A DNA stretch of 34,210 nt from Candidatus Anaerobiospirillum pullicola (lineage in GTDB: Bacteria > Pseudomonadota > Gammaproteobacteria > Enterobacterales > Succinivibrionaceae): assembly GCA_018884035.1 (NCBI GenBank), contig JAHLFE010000016.1:1-34210 (forward strand), written 5' to 3'. A program made the position numbers and the translations under genes. Shown piece by piece: positions 6,267 through 14,202 of the stretch (position 1 is the stretch's first letter; each line of letters opens with the position of its first letter). Under the pieces are notes generated by a model. The model saw only the letters and a program-made list of their open reading frames with translations, had not been told where the DNA came from and made no database searches.

Positions 6267-8348
6267 GTGCCACGTTCCATTATGCTGGTGCCAGCAGGCA
6301 AGTCTGATGGCTTATTTGTCGCCTCCTTAGGTCTGGTCAAAGCCTTACAAGACAAGGGTGTCAAGGCCGCTTTATTCCGTCCTTTAGATGCCTGCAAGAA
6401 TGTCTGCGACAAGGACTGCTGCTACTCGCTTTCCAAGTGCGAAGCCGTTAAGTACATTGCCCAGAACCACCAGAGTGAATTAATCGAAGCCATTCTGGCC
6501 AACTACAGCCGTCTGCTTCAGGATAAGACCCCTGATGTCGTGATCGTCGAGGGTGTGGTTGCTGACAAGTTCAACCAAAACGAGATTAACGCTGCTATCT
6601 GCCACGCAGTTAACGCCGACATCGTGCCTGTGAGCATGGGCCACTGCAAGAAGGCGATGGACTTAGTGAAGATTGCCTTATCCTACTTTGGCAACGCGGC
6701 TGCTACGCGCTTTGTGGGTGGCATCTTATTAAACGACGACGCCCCACGCGATGCCAAGGGCCAAAAGAAGCTGGTCTTAGCCGGTCACAAGGAAGCCTGC
6801 TGCAAGGGCACCGATGACAGCTGCAAGAACTTCGCAGCCTCCCACAGCACTGGCGCTTGCTCCATTAGTGCAGGTGCTACTGGTGGTGCTTGCTCCATCG
6901 GCGGTGATGGCGACAGCTGCGGCTGCGGTTGTTCCCCACTTGCGACCATCCCTTACTGCTGCAAGAACTACACGTACCGTGCCGGTGACCTCGCGGCCTT
7001 CATCGACGGTGTGTGCACTGGTGACAGCGCCGTGCGCTCTGCCAAGATTGTCTTTGACAACGCCGCCGCTGATGACCGCTCCTTACTGTTAACCGCTACC
7101 GCTCCAGCTGAGACCAAGGCCAAGATCGTTATCGTCTGCGATCACGACGGTGAGTGCTCGGTCAATGGCGCTCAAGCCACTATCGCCACTAAGTCCAGCG
7201 TCTGGGCTGTGGCTGAGACCTTATCCAACCTGCCAGCCATTCTCTTAAACGACGACACCGAGCGTGCGGAGAATGCTGCTGCCTACGGTGCCGCTTGCTT
7301 CGACGCTGCCGCTTTAGACCAACTGAGCGCTCCACGTGATGAGGCCTTCCCTCTGTTAAGCCCTGAGGCCTTCCGCTTCAAGTTAACCGAGTTAGCTCGT
7401 GCTGCCAACAAGCGCATCGCCCTGCCTGAGGGTGATGAGCCACGTACCGTGCGTGCTGCGGCTAAGGTGGCTGAGGCGCACATCGCCGTGCCAGTGCTTT
7501 ACGGCAAGAAGGAGCAAATCCTTGCTGTGGCTAAGGAGTTAGGCGTCAGCTTAGACAGTGGTGTGGAGTTCGTCGATCCAGACGAGATCCGCGAGAACTA
7601 TGTGGCCCGCTTAGTCGAGCTGCGTAAGTCCAAGGGCTTAACCGAGGAGCAAGCTCGTGAGCTCTTAAAGGACAACGTGTTCTTAGCCACCATGATGTTA
7701 GAGCGTGATGAGGTTAACGGCTTAGTCTCCGGCGCCGTGCACACCACCGCTAACACCATTCGTCCAGCCTTACAGGTCATTAAGACCGCTCCAGGCTCCA
7801 AGCTGGTCTCTGCTATCTTCTTCATGCTGATGAAGGAGCAGGTCTACGTCTTTGGTGACTGCGCTTTGAACTTAAACCCAGACTCCGATCAGTTAGCTCA
7901 GATTGCTATTCAGTCGGCTGACACCGCCAAGGCCTTTGGCATTGACCCACGTGTGGCCATGATCACCTACTCCACTGGCAAGTCTGGTAAGGGCCCAGAT
8001 GTTGACCTCATGACCGAGGCTACCAAGAAGGCTCAAGAGTTACGTCCAGACTTACTGATCGACGGCCCACTCCAGTACGACGCTGCCGTGATGCCAGATG
8101 TGGCGGCGCAAAAGGCTCCAGGCTCGAAGGTCGCTGGCCGTGCTACGGTCTTTATCTTCCCAAGCCTCTCCACTGGCAACACCGTGTACAAGGCCGTGCA
8201 GCGTTCGGCTAATGTCGTGGCCATTGGCCCAATGTTACAGGGCTTAAACAAGCCAGTAAACGACCTGTCGCGTGGTGCTTTAGTTGACGATATCGTCTAC
8301 ACCATTGCTATCACCGCTATTCAGGCTGGCCAAAAGGATCAGAAGTAA
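6267..8348 (+). CDS. pta: phosphate acetyltransferase (long, three-domain form)
   Basis: This enzyme interconverts acetyl-CoA + phosphate and acetyl phosphate + CoA in the cytoplasm, the first step from acetyl-CoA to acetate. The 693 residues follow the long Pta plan. An N-terminal BioD-like P-loop-fold domain ('SIMLVPAGKSDGLFVASLGLVKAL', later 'VVIVEGVV') is followed by a poorly conserved DRTGG-like middle region. The catalytic PTA domain runs from about residue 365 ('FRFKLTELARAANKRIALPEG') and is nearly identical to E. coli over long runs ('VSGAVHTTANTIRP', 'DGPLQYDAAVMPDVA', 'GRATVFIFPSLSTGNT', 'RGALVDDIVYTIA'). Odd: cysteines at residues 43, 47, 51, 52 and 58, and ten more within 178-232, replace sequence that has no such cysteines in E. 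coli. The start is GTG 6267, chosen by spacing to GGAGA. No ackA is adjacent. A terminator follows at 8483. Confidence 0.95.
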   Translation: MPRSIMLVPAGKSDGLFVASLGLVKALQDKGVKAALFRPLDACKNVCDKDCCYSLSKCEAVKYIAQNHQSELIEAILANYSRLLQDKTPDVVIVEGVVADKFNQNEINAAICHAVNADIVPVSMGHCKKAMDLVKIALSYFGNAAATRFVGGILLNDDAPRDAKGQKKLVLAGHKEACCKGTDDSCKNFAASHSTGACSISAGATGGACSIGGDGDSCGCGCSPLATIPYCCKNYTYRAGDLAAFIDGVCTGDSAVRSAKIVFDNAAADDRSLLLTATAPAETKAKIVIVCDHDGECSVNGAQATIATKSSVWAVAETLSNLPAILLNDDTERAENAAAYGAACFDAAALDQLSAPRDEAFPLLSPEAFRFKLTELARAANKRIALPEGDEPRTVRAAAKVAEAHIAVPVLYGKKEQILAVAKELGVSLDSGVEFVDPDEIRENYVARLVELRKSKGLTEEQARELLKDNVFLATMMLERDEVNGLVSGAVHTTANTIRPALQVIKTAPGSKLVSAIFFMLMKEQVYVFGDCALNLNPDSDQLAQIAIQSADTAKAFGIDPRVAMITYSTGKSGKGPDVDLMTEATKKAQELRPDLLIDGPLQYDAAVMPDVAAQKAPGSKVAGRATVFIFPSLSTGNTVYKAVQRSANVVAIGPMLQGLNKPVNDLSRGALVDDIVYTIAITAIQAGQKDQK

Positions 8349-8482
8349 TTCTGCCCTTTGAGAGCGGCGCTATCCTTGCCTCAGGCAAGGTTTACCGAGC
8401 AAAGCTAAAAACGCAGTTTGCAGAGCAGAGCTCCTCAAGTAGTAGCGCCGCCCCATAATGTGCAACGCTATGTTGCACCACT

Positions 8483-8520
8483 AAAAGCAGTCTTGGGGCT
8501 ATCCAGACTGCTTTTTGTTT
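8483..8520 (+). terminator. intrinsic terminator downstream of pta
   Basis: AAAGCAGTCT (8484-8493) pairs with AGACTGCTTT (8505-8514) across an 11-nt loop, and the stem runs into TTTTTGTTT. It lies about 135 bp after the pta stop. Confidence 0.8.
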
Positions 8521-8799
8521 ATCTGCGCTTTTTAGGCTGGGCTTATCCCCTACCCACGAACTTAAGCCACCATGGCTTTAGGCTTTAGGCTGCTCTTGGT
8601 GTGCGTCATTGCCCCTGAGTGATTAGTGCTGCAAGTAGCTGCTATAGAGCTTACAAGCTGGTTTTGCGCCTCATAAGCACTCTGAGGGATGATGTTATGA
8701 CACACTAAGTTGTGCTGGCCACTTTTAGATTAGGTTCGCGGTATAGGCTTATCTCTACTTGGGCACAAGTAGGAGCGTGTTACCAGCCCAAGCCACCAA

Positions 8800-8831
8800 G
8801 CAAGAAAGCAAGAAAGCAAGAAAGCAAGAAA
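8800..8831 (+). repeat. tandem octamer (GCAAGAAA) x4
   Basis: Four perfect head-to-tail copies of GCAAGAAA in an intergenic region. The array is prone to copy-number change by slippage. It sits about 215 bp upstream of the yfcH-like start, so an effect on that gene is possible but unsupported. Confidence 0.8.
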
Positions 8832-8927
8832 ACCAGCCAGAAAGCCCCTCTACGCTTAAAACAGCACCAGCACCTTACAAGCGGTGCACCATGGTTTGCA
8901 GCACGGCTTGTAGTAACAAGCCTCGTT

Positions 8928-8933
8928 TATAAT
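8928..8933 (+). promoter_or_regulatory. candidate -10 box upstream of the yfcH-like gene
   Basis: A perfect TATAAT lies about 115 bp before ATG 9047. At 17 bp upstream the hexamer is GGCTTG, a poor -35, so the promoter may be weak or activator-dependent, or the match may be chance. Confidence 0.4.
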
Positions 8934-9031
8934 AGAGCCACATGAGCTCATAAGGTCGCTGCGGCGTACCATTACTGACAACACCAACATGCGTTTGTTT
9001 GCCCCTGCTGAAAGCAGAGGGGAAACTGAGG

Positions 9032-9038
9032 AAGGAGG
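9032..9038 (+). promoter_or_regulatory. strong ribosome binding site deciding the yfcH-like start
   Basis: AAGGAGG ends 8 bases before ATG 9047. It fixes the start there and not at an in-frame TTG at 8999, and the Rossmann glycine motif begins only six residues in, as usual. Confidence 0.85.
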
Positions 9039-9046
9039 AGAACGCA

Positions 9047-9949
9047 ATGCACGTGGTGATCGCAGGCGGCTCCGGTTTTATCGGTGCCAACCTCACCCAA
9101 GTGCTGCTCAAGCAGCAACATCAAGTGACTATCTTGACCCACTCTGAGGTACACAAGGTGTTAAGCCGCTTAAGCAAGCACTACGTCTTTGCTAAGGCTC
9201 TCCTCGACGCAGAGTTTGCCCCTAATCGGGATATCACCGTGATGCCTTACGAGGACTACAGCGGTGAGGGTGATGTGCTCATTAACCTTGCCGGTGAAAG
9301 CTTAGGGGCCAAGGCGATTACCATGCGCCGTCTGCATCAGCTAGAAAAGTCCCGCACTACTGTCTTAGACGACCTTGCCTCCCAGGTGGCGCTGCCCCCT
9401 ATCTTTATTCAAGCCAGCGCTGTTGCTCTCTACCCAAACAGCGATCTATCCCAAGACGAGTCAGCCCCGACCACGGGTGAGGGCGAAATTGCTGACCTCG
9501 CGCGTCTGGTCGAGAGCAAGGCTCAAGCGCTCAATGAGCAATTTCACTTTAAGCACTTCTATCTGGCGCGCTTTGGCATTGTGCTGCATCGCAGTGGTGG
9601 CCTCATTAAAAAAGCGTCCTTCCTGCCACCGTTTACCGTGATCCACGGTGATAACACCATTCCTTTTATTGAGCTCAATGACGCTATTGAGGCCCTCTTG
9701 CTCTTGTGTAATGGCGCGATTGAGTCGGGCCCAGTGAATTTCACATCGCCATGTGCTGCGACCTTAAAAGAGCTGCTGCGCTGCTGCTATAAGCACTCAC
9801 GATTGCCACAGCTGCCTATCATCACCGGCTTTTTACGCCACAGCGATCGGCGTATACAGCTTCTAAGTGCCAATCAGCACATTGAGCCCAAAGTGCTGTT
9901 GCAGAACCAGTTTAAGTTTAAGCACGCTGATATCAGCTCGATCGATTAG
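9047..9949 (+). CDS. NAD(P)-binding epimerase/SDR-like protein, YfcH (TIGR01777) family
   Basis: The 300-residue protein is an extended SDR-type Rossmann protein of the YfcH group. The dinucleotide motif GGSGFIG is at residues 7-13 right after the first strand (MHVVIA). 'DVLINLAGESLGAKAIT' corresponds to YfcH 'DAVINLAGEPIADKRWT', 'ASAVALYPNSD' to the 'GSATGYYGD' active-site strand (here with alanine/leucine where YfcH has the glycine-tyrosine pair), and 'ARFGIVLHRSGGLIKK...PPF' to '[21 protein letters not shown]'. Typical length is about 300. Its substrate is unknown in all species; a role as sugar-nucleotide epimerase is only a family annotation. In E. coli yfcH is in the same neighbourhood as pta, so the adjacency here may be a remnant of ancestral order. 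The C-terminal part is divergent. Confidence 0.8.
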   Translation: MHVVIAGGSGFIGANLTQVLLKQQHQVTILTHSEVHKVLSRLSKHYVFAKALLDAEFAPNRDITVMPYEDYSGEGDVLINLAGESLGAKAITMRRLHQLEKSRTTVLDDLASQVALPPIFIQASAVALYPNSDLSQDESAPTTGEGEIADLARLVESKAQALNEQFHFKHFYLARFGIVLHRSGGLIKKASFLPPFTVIHGDNTIPFIELNDAIEALLLLCNGAIESGPVNFTSPCAATLKELLRCCYKHSRLPQLPIITGFLRHSDRRIQLLSANQHIEPKVLLQNQFKFKHADISSID

Positions 9950-10247
9950 CACGCTAACGCGGCATAGGTTCCATCGCCGTCACTATGCCCCCACGCTTGC
10001 TATGAGCCCTAAAGCGCCTCTCTTAGAAGTAACGGCTGCACGCGTTGCCCCTATCGCCACTAAGCGTAGATAGCACAGCTGTACCGTCTTCAATTCCATT
10101 AAGCAGCCAGTAGCCACCAACAACCATGTCCGCTACGGCGTAAGGCTGCGCCCTATCTTTAGTAAGAGGCTTGTACTACTCGGCCCCGTACCGAGCGAGT
10201 GTTCCTCACCCTAGAGGCCCCTATCGCAGCCAGCAAAGAGGAGCGGA

Positions 10248-10811
10248 TTACTCCGGCTTTGGCTCTTTTGTTTTGCGCGCCCGCGTAGTTTTCGGTGCTG
10301 CTGAGGTCGCCTTTGTTGCTTTGCTGGTCTTAGTGCTTTTGGCTGGCTTTGCTGCTGTGGACGATTTTGTTGGCTTGCTTACTGCAGCGTCTTTGCTCGT
10401 CTTAGCTGCTTTATTCAACTCGGCTGCTTTGTCCGGCTCTGCTGCTCTGCCCTGTGCCGCTTTGAGCTTATCTGTGAGCGGCGATAAGGGCAAAGAGTTA
10501 GCAATAACACACAAGGCATCGGTAAAGCCCTGAGCAAAGAGCCCATTGCGTACCTGAAACATGCCATCCTCTAAAGGCGTTGTCAGGGCCATTACCTCAT
10601 TGATGTCTGCAGCAAGAGCTATTTTCTCTAAAGGAGCGTCGACAAGCTCTTCTAACCGCAAACCACAAATAGGAATCAGACGGCCATCTGCCAGCTGTAC
10701 TTGGCAAGCGAGGGCAGATGCAATCTTGAATTTAGCGTCTTTGATATCTTCTGGGTTAAGAGCCGCAAGCAGCGGCTGCACTTTGAACTCTTGCTTATCA
10801 TCATGAGCCAT
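10248..10811 (-). CDS. hypothetical protein with histone-H1-like Lys/Ala/Thr tail
   Basis: 187 residues, start ATG 10811 behind a well-placed GGAG (7-base spacing), so expression is credible. Residues 1 to about 118 form an ordinary globular-looking segment ('IASALACQVQLADGRLIPICGLRLEELVDAPLEKIALAADINEVM') with no family I recognise. From about 119 to the end the chain is almost only K, A, T, S, P and R, with repeated K-[AST]-x-K words ('AAKPAKSTKTSKATKATSAA', 'KTTRARKTKEPKPE'). Such tails are known from histone H1-like bacterial proteins and AlgP, and from C-terminal extensions of some HU proteins, where they bind DNA or RNA nonspecifically. A nucleic-acid-binding role is inferred from the tail only. 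No signal peptide. It lies downstream of the SDR gene on the same strand but 290 bp away. Confidence 0.7.
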   Translation of the reverse strand: MAHDDKQEFKVQPLLAALNPEDIKDAKFKIASALACQVQLADGRLIPICGLRLEELVDAPLEKIALAADINEVMALTTPLEDGMFQVRNGLFAQGFTDALCVIANSLPLSPLTDKLKAAQGRAAEPDKAAELNKAAKTSKDAAVSKPTKSSTAAKPAKSTKTSKATKATSAAPKTTRARKTKEPKPE

Positions 10812-11101
10812 TTTCCATCTCCATAGGAACGACTTACTTAATAGATGACGGGATTTATAGCAAGCATACTTGCCTCACCTTAAGGTAGTCTCAGGCTAGA
10901 ACACCTTTTATCTCGAGGTGTAAGCTGTTGCCAGCACTCAGCCCTGCATCCGTCAGTTATTAGATAACTCATTCCATAGCCGTCTTGCGAACCATTGTCG
11001 TGTGGTATTACCCTCTGCACACACCAGCCGCCCCTGTTCACAGGGGGCGGATAGTATGTAGTCCTCGTATGCTGCACCCTGAGACGCAGCTGCCTTACTT
11101 C
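10812..11101. other. intergenic region with a GC-rich hairpin
   Basis: Contains CCGCCCCTG-TTCA-CAGGGGGCGG (11028-11050, one bulged G), a stable stem just after the SDR stop on the minus strand. No T-run follows on either strand, so a terminator call would be weak. Nothing else is evident. Confidence 0.4.
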
Positions 11102-11893
11102 CTAATAGGCCACGATACCGCCATCCACTAAGTAGTGAGCACCGGTGCAGAAGCTGGCCTGATCCGTGAGGAAGAACACCATTGCCGCCACCTCCTCAGG
11201 ATAACCCGCACGCTTGAGCACAAAGAGGTTGTCCTCTTCTTGCCATGCTGACGCCAAAGACTGGCCCGAGCGCTGCGCATAGCGGTTCATGGCATCATCC
11301 GACAGCGGCGTATGAATGGTCGATGGGCAGACGGCATTAACGCGGACGTTTTTTGGGCCGTAATCAATAGCCAGCGAGCGGGTGATCTGACCTAAAGCGC
11401 CCTTGGTAAGGCCATAGGCAAAGCTGCACCCCTTACCAATAAAGAACTGATCAGAGCAGCAGAGCACCACCGAGCCACCGCCATTAGCAATAATGTGAGG
11501 CAGCGTCGCCTGTACCGTGTAAATCGTGCCGTAGATGTTGGTGTTGATCACCAGCTCCAGCTCCTCATCGCTGACATCCAAGATGGTGTTAGAGCGGTGA
11601 ATACCAGCGTTAGCAAAGACCGCATCTAAGTGACCAAACTTGGCAAGCGTAGCATCCACCCATGCCTTAAGCGCGGCGCGCTCCTTTGTATCGACTTGCG
11701 CAAAAAGCACTCGACCCTCACGCTCGGCAGCAGCCACATCCTCCATGGCTAAGAGCTCGTGGGCGGCGGGGACATTGATATCAGCAAAGGCAACACTATA
11801 ACCCTCTGCTAAGAACTTGCGCACACAGGCGCGCCCAATGCCGGTGGCACCACCGGTAATGGCGATGACTTTTACCTTATCCGCACTTACCAT
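11102..11893 (-). CDS. short-chain dehydrogenase/reductase (classical SDR)
   Basis: The 263-residue protein has every classical SDR element. TGGATGIG (residues 13-20) binds the dinucleotide, NAG is at 95-97, catalytic Ser147 is in 'SVVLCCSDQF', and Tyr160 and Lys164 form YxxxK with the usual 13-residue Ser-Tyr spacing. 'NVRVNAVCPSTIHTPLSD' and the C-terminal 'FCTGAHYLVDGGIVAY' (usual TGxxxxVDGG) complete the fold. Asp38 in 'VAFADIN' at the end of the second strand favours NAD(H) over NADP(H). The protein is cytoplasmic and oxidises or reduces a small alcohol/ketone; the substrate cannot be read from sequence. ATG 11893 follows AGGAG with 8-base spacing. It is divergent from yjjP, with MITE copy B in the 643-bp gap between. 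Confidence 0.9.
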   Translation of the reverse strand: MVSADKVKVIAITGGATGIGRACVRKFLAEGYSVAFADINVPAAHELLAMEDVAAAEREGRVLFAQVDTKERAALKAWVDATLAKFGHLDAVFANAGIHRSNTILDVSDEELELVINTNIYGTIYTVQATLPHIIANGGGSVVLCCSDQFFIGKGCSFAYGLTKGALGQITRSLAIDYGPKNVRVNAVCPSTIHTPLSDDAMNRYAQRSGQSLASAWQEEDNLFVLKRAGYPEEVAAMVFFLTDQASFCTGAHYLVDGGIVAY

Positions 11894-12536
11894 GAGGCTT
11901 ACTCCTGAAGAAAAAGCATTGCTGCGCGCAGGAAGTAGAGTCTTTCCACCACACTACTCTGAGATGTAATGAGAGTGAGGTTTTACTAATTGCCTGTCGC
12001 TGGCGCATGAGCTCCTGCTCAACACTGAGCCATATTAGCAAAAAACACTCAAGCTGGCAGAGTAAGCCCTGAACAAGCACCAGAACAAGAGCAAGAGCAA
12101 GAGCCAAAGCACAGTGTGTTCAGCTCCACCGAGAGCGTTTTCCCCTTGTTCCTTCAAAGTATTTTCTCCCTATGTTATTGGCTTAAAACCGCTCTTTTAG
12201 GTGGTTTTAAGCCCCTTGATGCAGAAACCTGATATGGAGCGTCGAGCGTCGAGCGTCGTTACCGCGACATACCTTGAGGTAGGTTAATAGCCAGTAGCTT
12301 TGCTCACACAAGGGAAAAAACGCCCTCGCTCCACCTGCTCAGCCCCGCGCCAAAAGCGGGCAGCCCCCCGCAAGCACAATAGATAGGTTGCCTTGAGCGG
12401 CAAATGGGATCACAATAACGGCCCCCTTGTATCTTGCTGCCAACTCTCGGCTCACGCGGCGGCAGCGCGATTCTGCACTGCACTACACTGCACTACATCG
12501 CACTGCGCCTAAGCCGCCTCCACGCCTGCATCAGCT
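11894..12536. other. divergent intergenic region with MITE copy B
   Basis: This region separates the SDR gene (-) and yjjP (+). MITE copy B occupies 12131-12327. Short simple repeats are present: AAGAGC words at 12083-12105 and CACTGCACTA words at 12474-12505. No gene is supported, and no strong promoter pair was identified. Confidence 0.5.
12131..12327 (+). mobile_element. MITE-like element, copy B (197 bp)
   Basis: It begins GAGAGCGTTTTCCCCTTGT (12131-12149) and ends with the near inverted repeat at 12308-12327. A perfect 8-bp direct repeat GCTCCACC (12123-12130 and 12328-12335) flanks it. Inside, GGCTTAAAACC (12180-12190) and GGTTTTAAGCC (12203-12213) form a perfect 11-bp hairpin that is partly decayed in the other copies. 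A 7-bp tandem array GCGTCGA-GCGTCGA-GCGTCG (12239-12258) has three units, against one in copy A and two in copy C. It has no coding capacity and sits between divergent promoters, where it could alter expression. Confidence 0.92.
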
Positions 12537-13625
12537 ATGACCACCGCGCAAAAACCACCTCAAGCCTCCGCCCCTACCAAGCCTTCCTCTGCCACCACAG
12601 CATTGGCTTCAGCAGCAACAGCAACAGCGGAAAAGCCACTGTCTGCACCTACTACCGCCTCTACTGCCGCTACCGCAGCTACCGCAGCCCCTGCCTGCAC
12701 GGCTTATGATGCTGCCGCCGCACTTTCACCTCTTACAGAGAGTACTGATCATAGCCACGGCTATCACTACTCCGAGATCTCCTCACCTGGCACCGAGCAA
12801 GGCCACTGGCATTGGGATAACAAGCGCTTAGAGCTTAATCACCCCGCAGATGAGGATTTAGCTCTCAAAACCAAACTGCTGGCTACCTTAGGCTGGCGCT
12901 TAGCTTCCTGTGGCGCCGAAACCCGCCTCATTGTGCAGTCCGTAAAGAAGATGGCTTACGACTTAGGCTGCCACGCCATTGATCTGAGCATCAGCCGCAA
13001 CGGCATCCTCGTCAAGCTGCGTAATGGGCAAAAGGTTAGCGTGGAGTACATGGAGATTCGCCACTTTGTCATCAACATGGACTCCTTAGCCCGTCTCCAT
13101 GAGATCTGCCTGCAGGTATCAGAGGGCAAGCTTACTGATCTGCACAAGATCTTTTTTGCCATTCGTGCAGTACGTCCTCGCCATTACAACCACAAGCACA
13201 TCATTGTGATTGAGGCCTTAGCTGGAGCGGGCTTTGCCTACCTCAATGGGGGCCATTTAGGCGTGTGCATCAGTGCGCTCGTAGGCGGTCTCTGCCTCAT
13301 GTTTTTCCGCTTTCTCTTTATCAAGCGCGGCTTCTTTGAGACCTTTACTTTTATGCTCTCGGCGTGCATCGGCAGTTTGGTAGCCAGCCTTGTCGCGCAC
13401 TATGGCTTTGCGGTGTCCTCTTTTGAGGTGACCTTAGCGGCAACAGCGACGACCTTACTCTTAGTGCCAGGCTTCCCGCTTATAAACGGCTTTTTGGACA
13501 TCTTTAAGGGTTACGTCACCATGGGCTTTAACCGCTTGGTGATTGCCGTTGTAGTGGTCATGTCAGCGGCTATCGGCTTGCTGACCTCCACCTACATCTC
13601 AAACCTAATCTTTCAGCTGCTTTAG
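12537..13625 (+). CDS. yjjP: threonine/serine exporter family protein, YjjP half
   Basis: This is the N-terminal (DUF1212) half of a split ThrE-type exporter that works with YjjB. In E. coli the YjjP/YjjB pair has been reported to export succinate. The recognisable domain starts near residue 108 ('[22 protein letters not shown]') and continues with the soluble segment '[22 protein letters not shown]'. After about residue 220 come several membrane segments, ending with the hallmark '[28 protein letters not shown]', close to E. coli '[28 protein letters not shown]'. Odd: about 105 extra N-terminal residues, first Ala/Thr/Pro-rich and then His/Glu-rich, absent from E. coli YjjP (about 256 residues). 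No in-frame ATG or good ribosome site supports a shorter start. yjjB follows 85 bp downstream. Confidence 0.85.
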   Translation: [362 protein letters not shown]

Positions 13626-13710
13626 GCACTCACAGTGCGGAGCAAACCGTCTCACAGCCGCCCTTGCATTGTGCCCCTATCCTTATGTCACGTCGCTCCT
13701 GAGGCTACAC

Positions 13711-14202
13711 ATGGATATCCTGACCTCATCCCAACTGCTCAACATTCTGATTCAGGCATTAGCAGCCGGATGTATTGGACCGGCCTTTGCCATGCTCTTT
13801 ACAGTACCAGCGCGCTATCTGCCGCTGATTGCGCTCATGTCAGCACTGACGCGTGGTAGCCGTGCGCTCTTTGTAGAGTTACACATCAGCATCATTGTGG
13901 CGACCTTTTTGGCCTGCTGCATTTGCTCGCTGATCTTTATCTACTTTGGCCCCAAGCTGCGCACGCCACGTCCTATCTTTACAGTACCATGCATCATTTC
14001 GCTGATTCCTGGTGTAGATGCCTATACGGCGTTGCTCTCGCTACTGAGCATCAGTGAGGGCTTAGAGCGCGAGCAGTTGGCTGAGCACATTACCATTTTG
14101 TTCCACAACGGCATGCGCGCGGTAGGAATCATCTTTGCGATTGCGGTGGGTATTGCGATTCCGCCGCTGTTCTTCTACAAGTATCGGCACACCAAGCTCT
14201 AA
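13711..14202 (+). CDS. yjjB: threonine/serine exporter family protein, YjjB half
   Basis: This is the DUF3815 (C-terminal) half of the split ThrE-type transporter, pairing with YjjP in the inner membrane. Landmarks are 'AAGCIGPAFAMLFTVPARYLPLIALMSALTRGSRALF' (E. coli '[36 protein letters not shown]') and 'VPCIISLIPGVDAYTALLSLLSIS' (E. coli '[20 protein letters not shown]'). Four to five hydrophobic segments span the protein. ATG 13711 is preferred over the in-frame TTG 13669 because GAGG ends six bases before it and the 163-residue length matches the family (about 157). It is almost certainly cotranscribed with yjjP. No terminator is obvious after it. Confidence 0.88.
   Translation: MDILTSSQLLNILIQALAAGCIGPAFAMLFTVPARYLPLIALMSALTRGSRALFVELHISIIVATFLACCICSLIFIYFGPKLRTPRPIFTVPCIISLIPGVDAYTALLSLLSISEGLEREQLAEHITILFHNGMRAVGIIFAIAVGIAIPPLFFYKYRHTKL

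Larger units (their letters stand above)
8349..9046. other. intergenic region after pta
   Basis: Nearly 700 bp without a gene. It holds a 7-bp hairpin CCTTGCC-TCA-GGCAAGG (8374-8390), the pta terminator, a tandem octamer repeat (8800-8831) and a TATAAT box (8928-8933) ahead of the next gene. Confidence 0.5.

Noticed and set aside
8374..8390. hairpin right after pta as the terminator
   Set aside because: The 7-bp stem is followed by only TTTACC; the hairpin at 8483-8520 with a T-run is the better terminator.
8800..8831. octamer array as a CRISPR-like or iteron array
   Set aside because: Units are contiguous with no spacers, and there is no Rep or Cas gene nearby. It is a simple tandem repeat.
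11877..12107. minus-strand frame beginning with Ala/Leu/Val repeats
   Set aside because: It overlaps the SDR start, its N-terminus is the product of an AAGAGC-type simple repeat, and it has no ribosome site.
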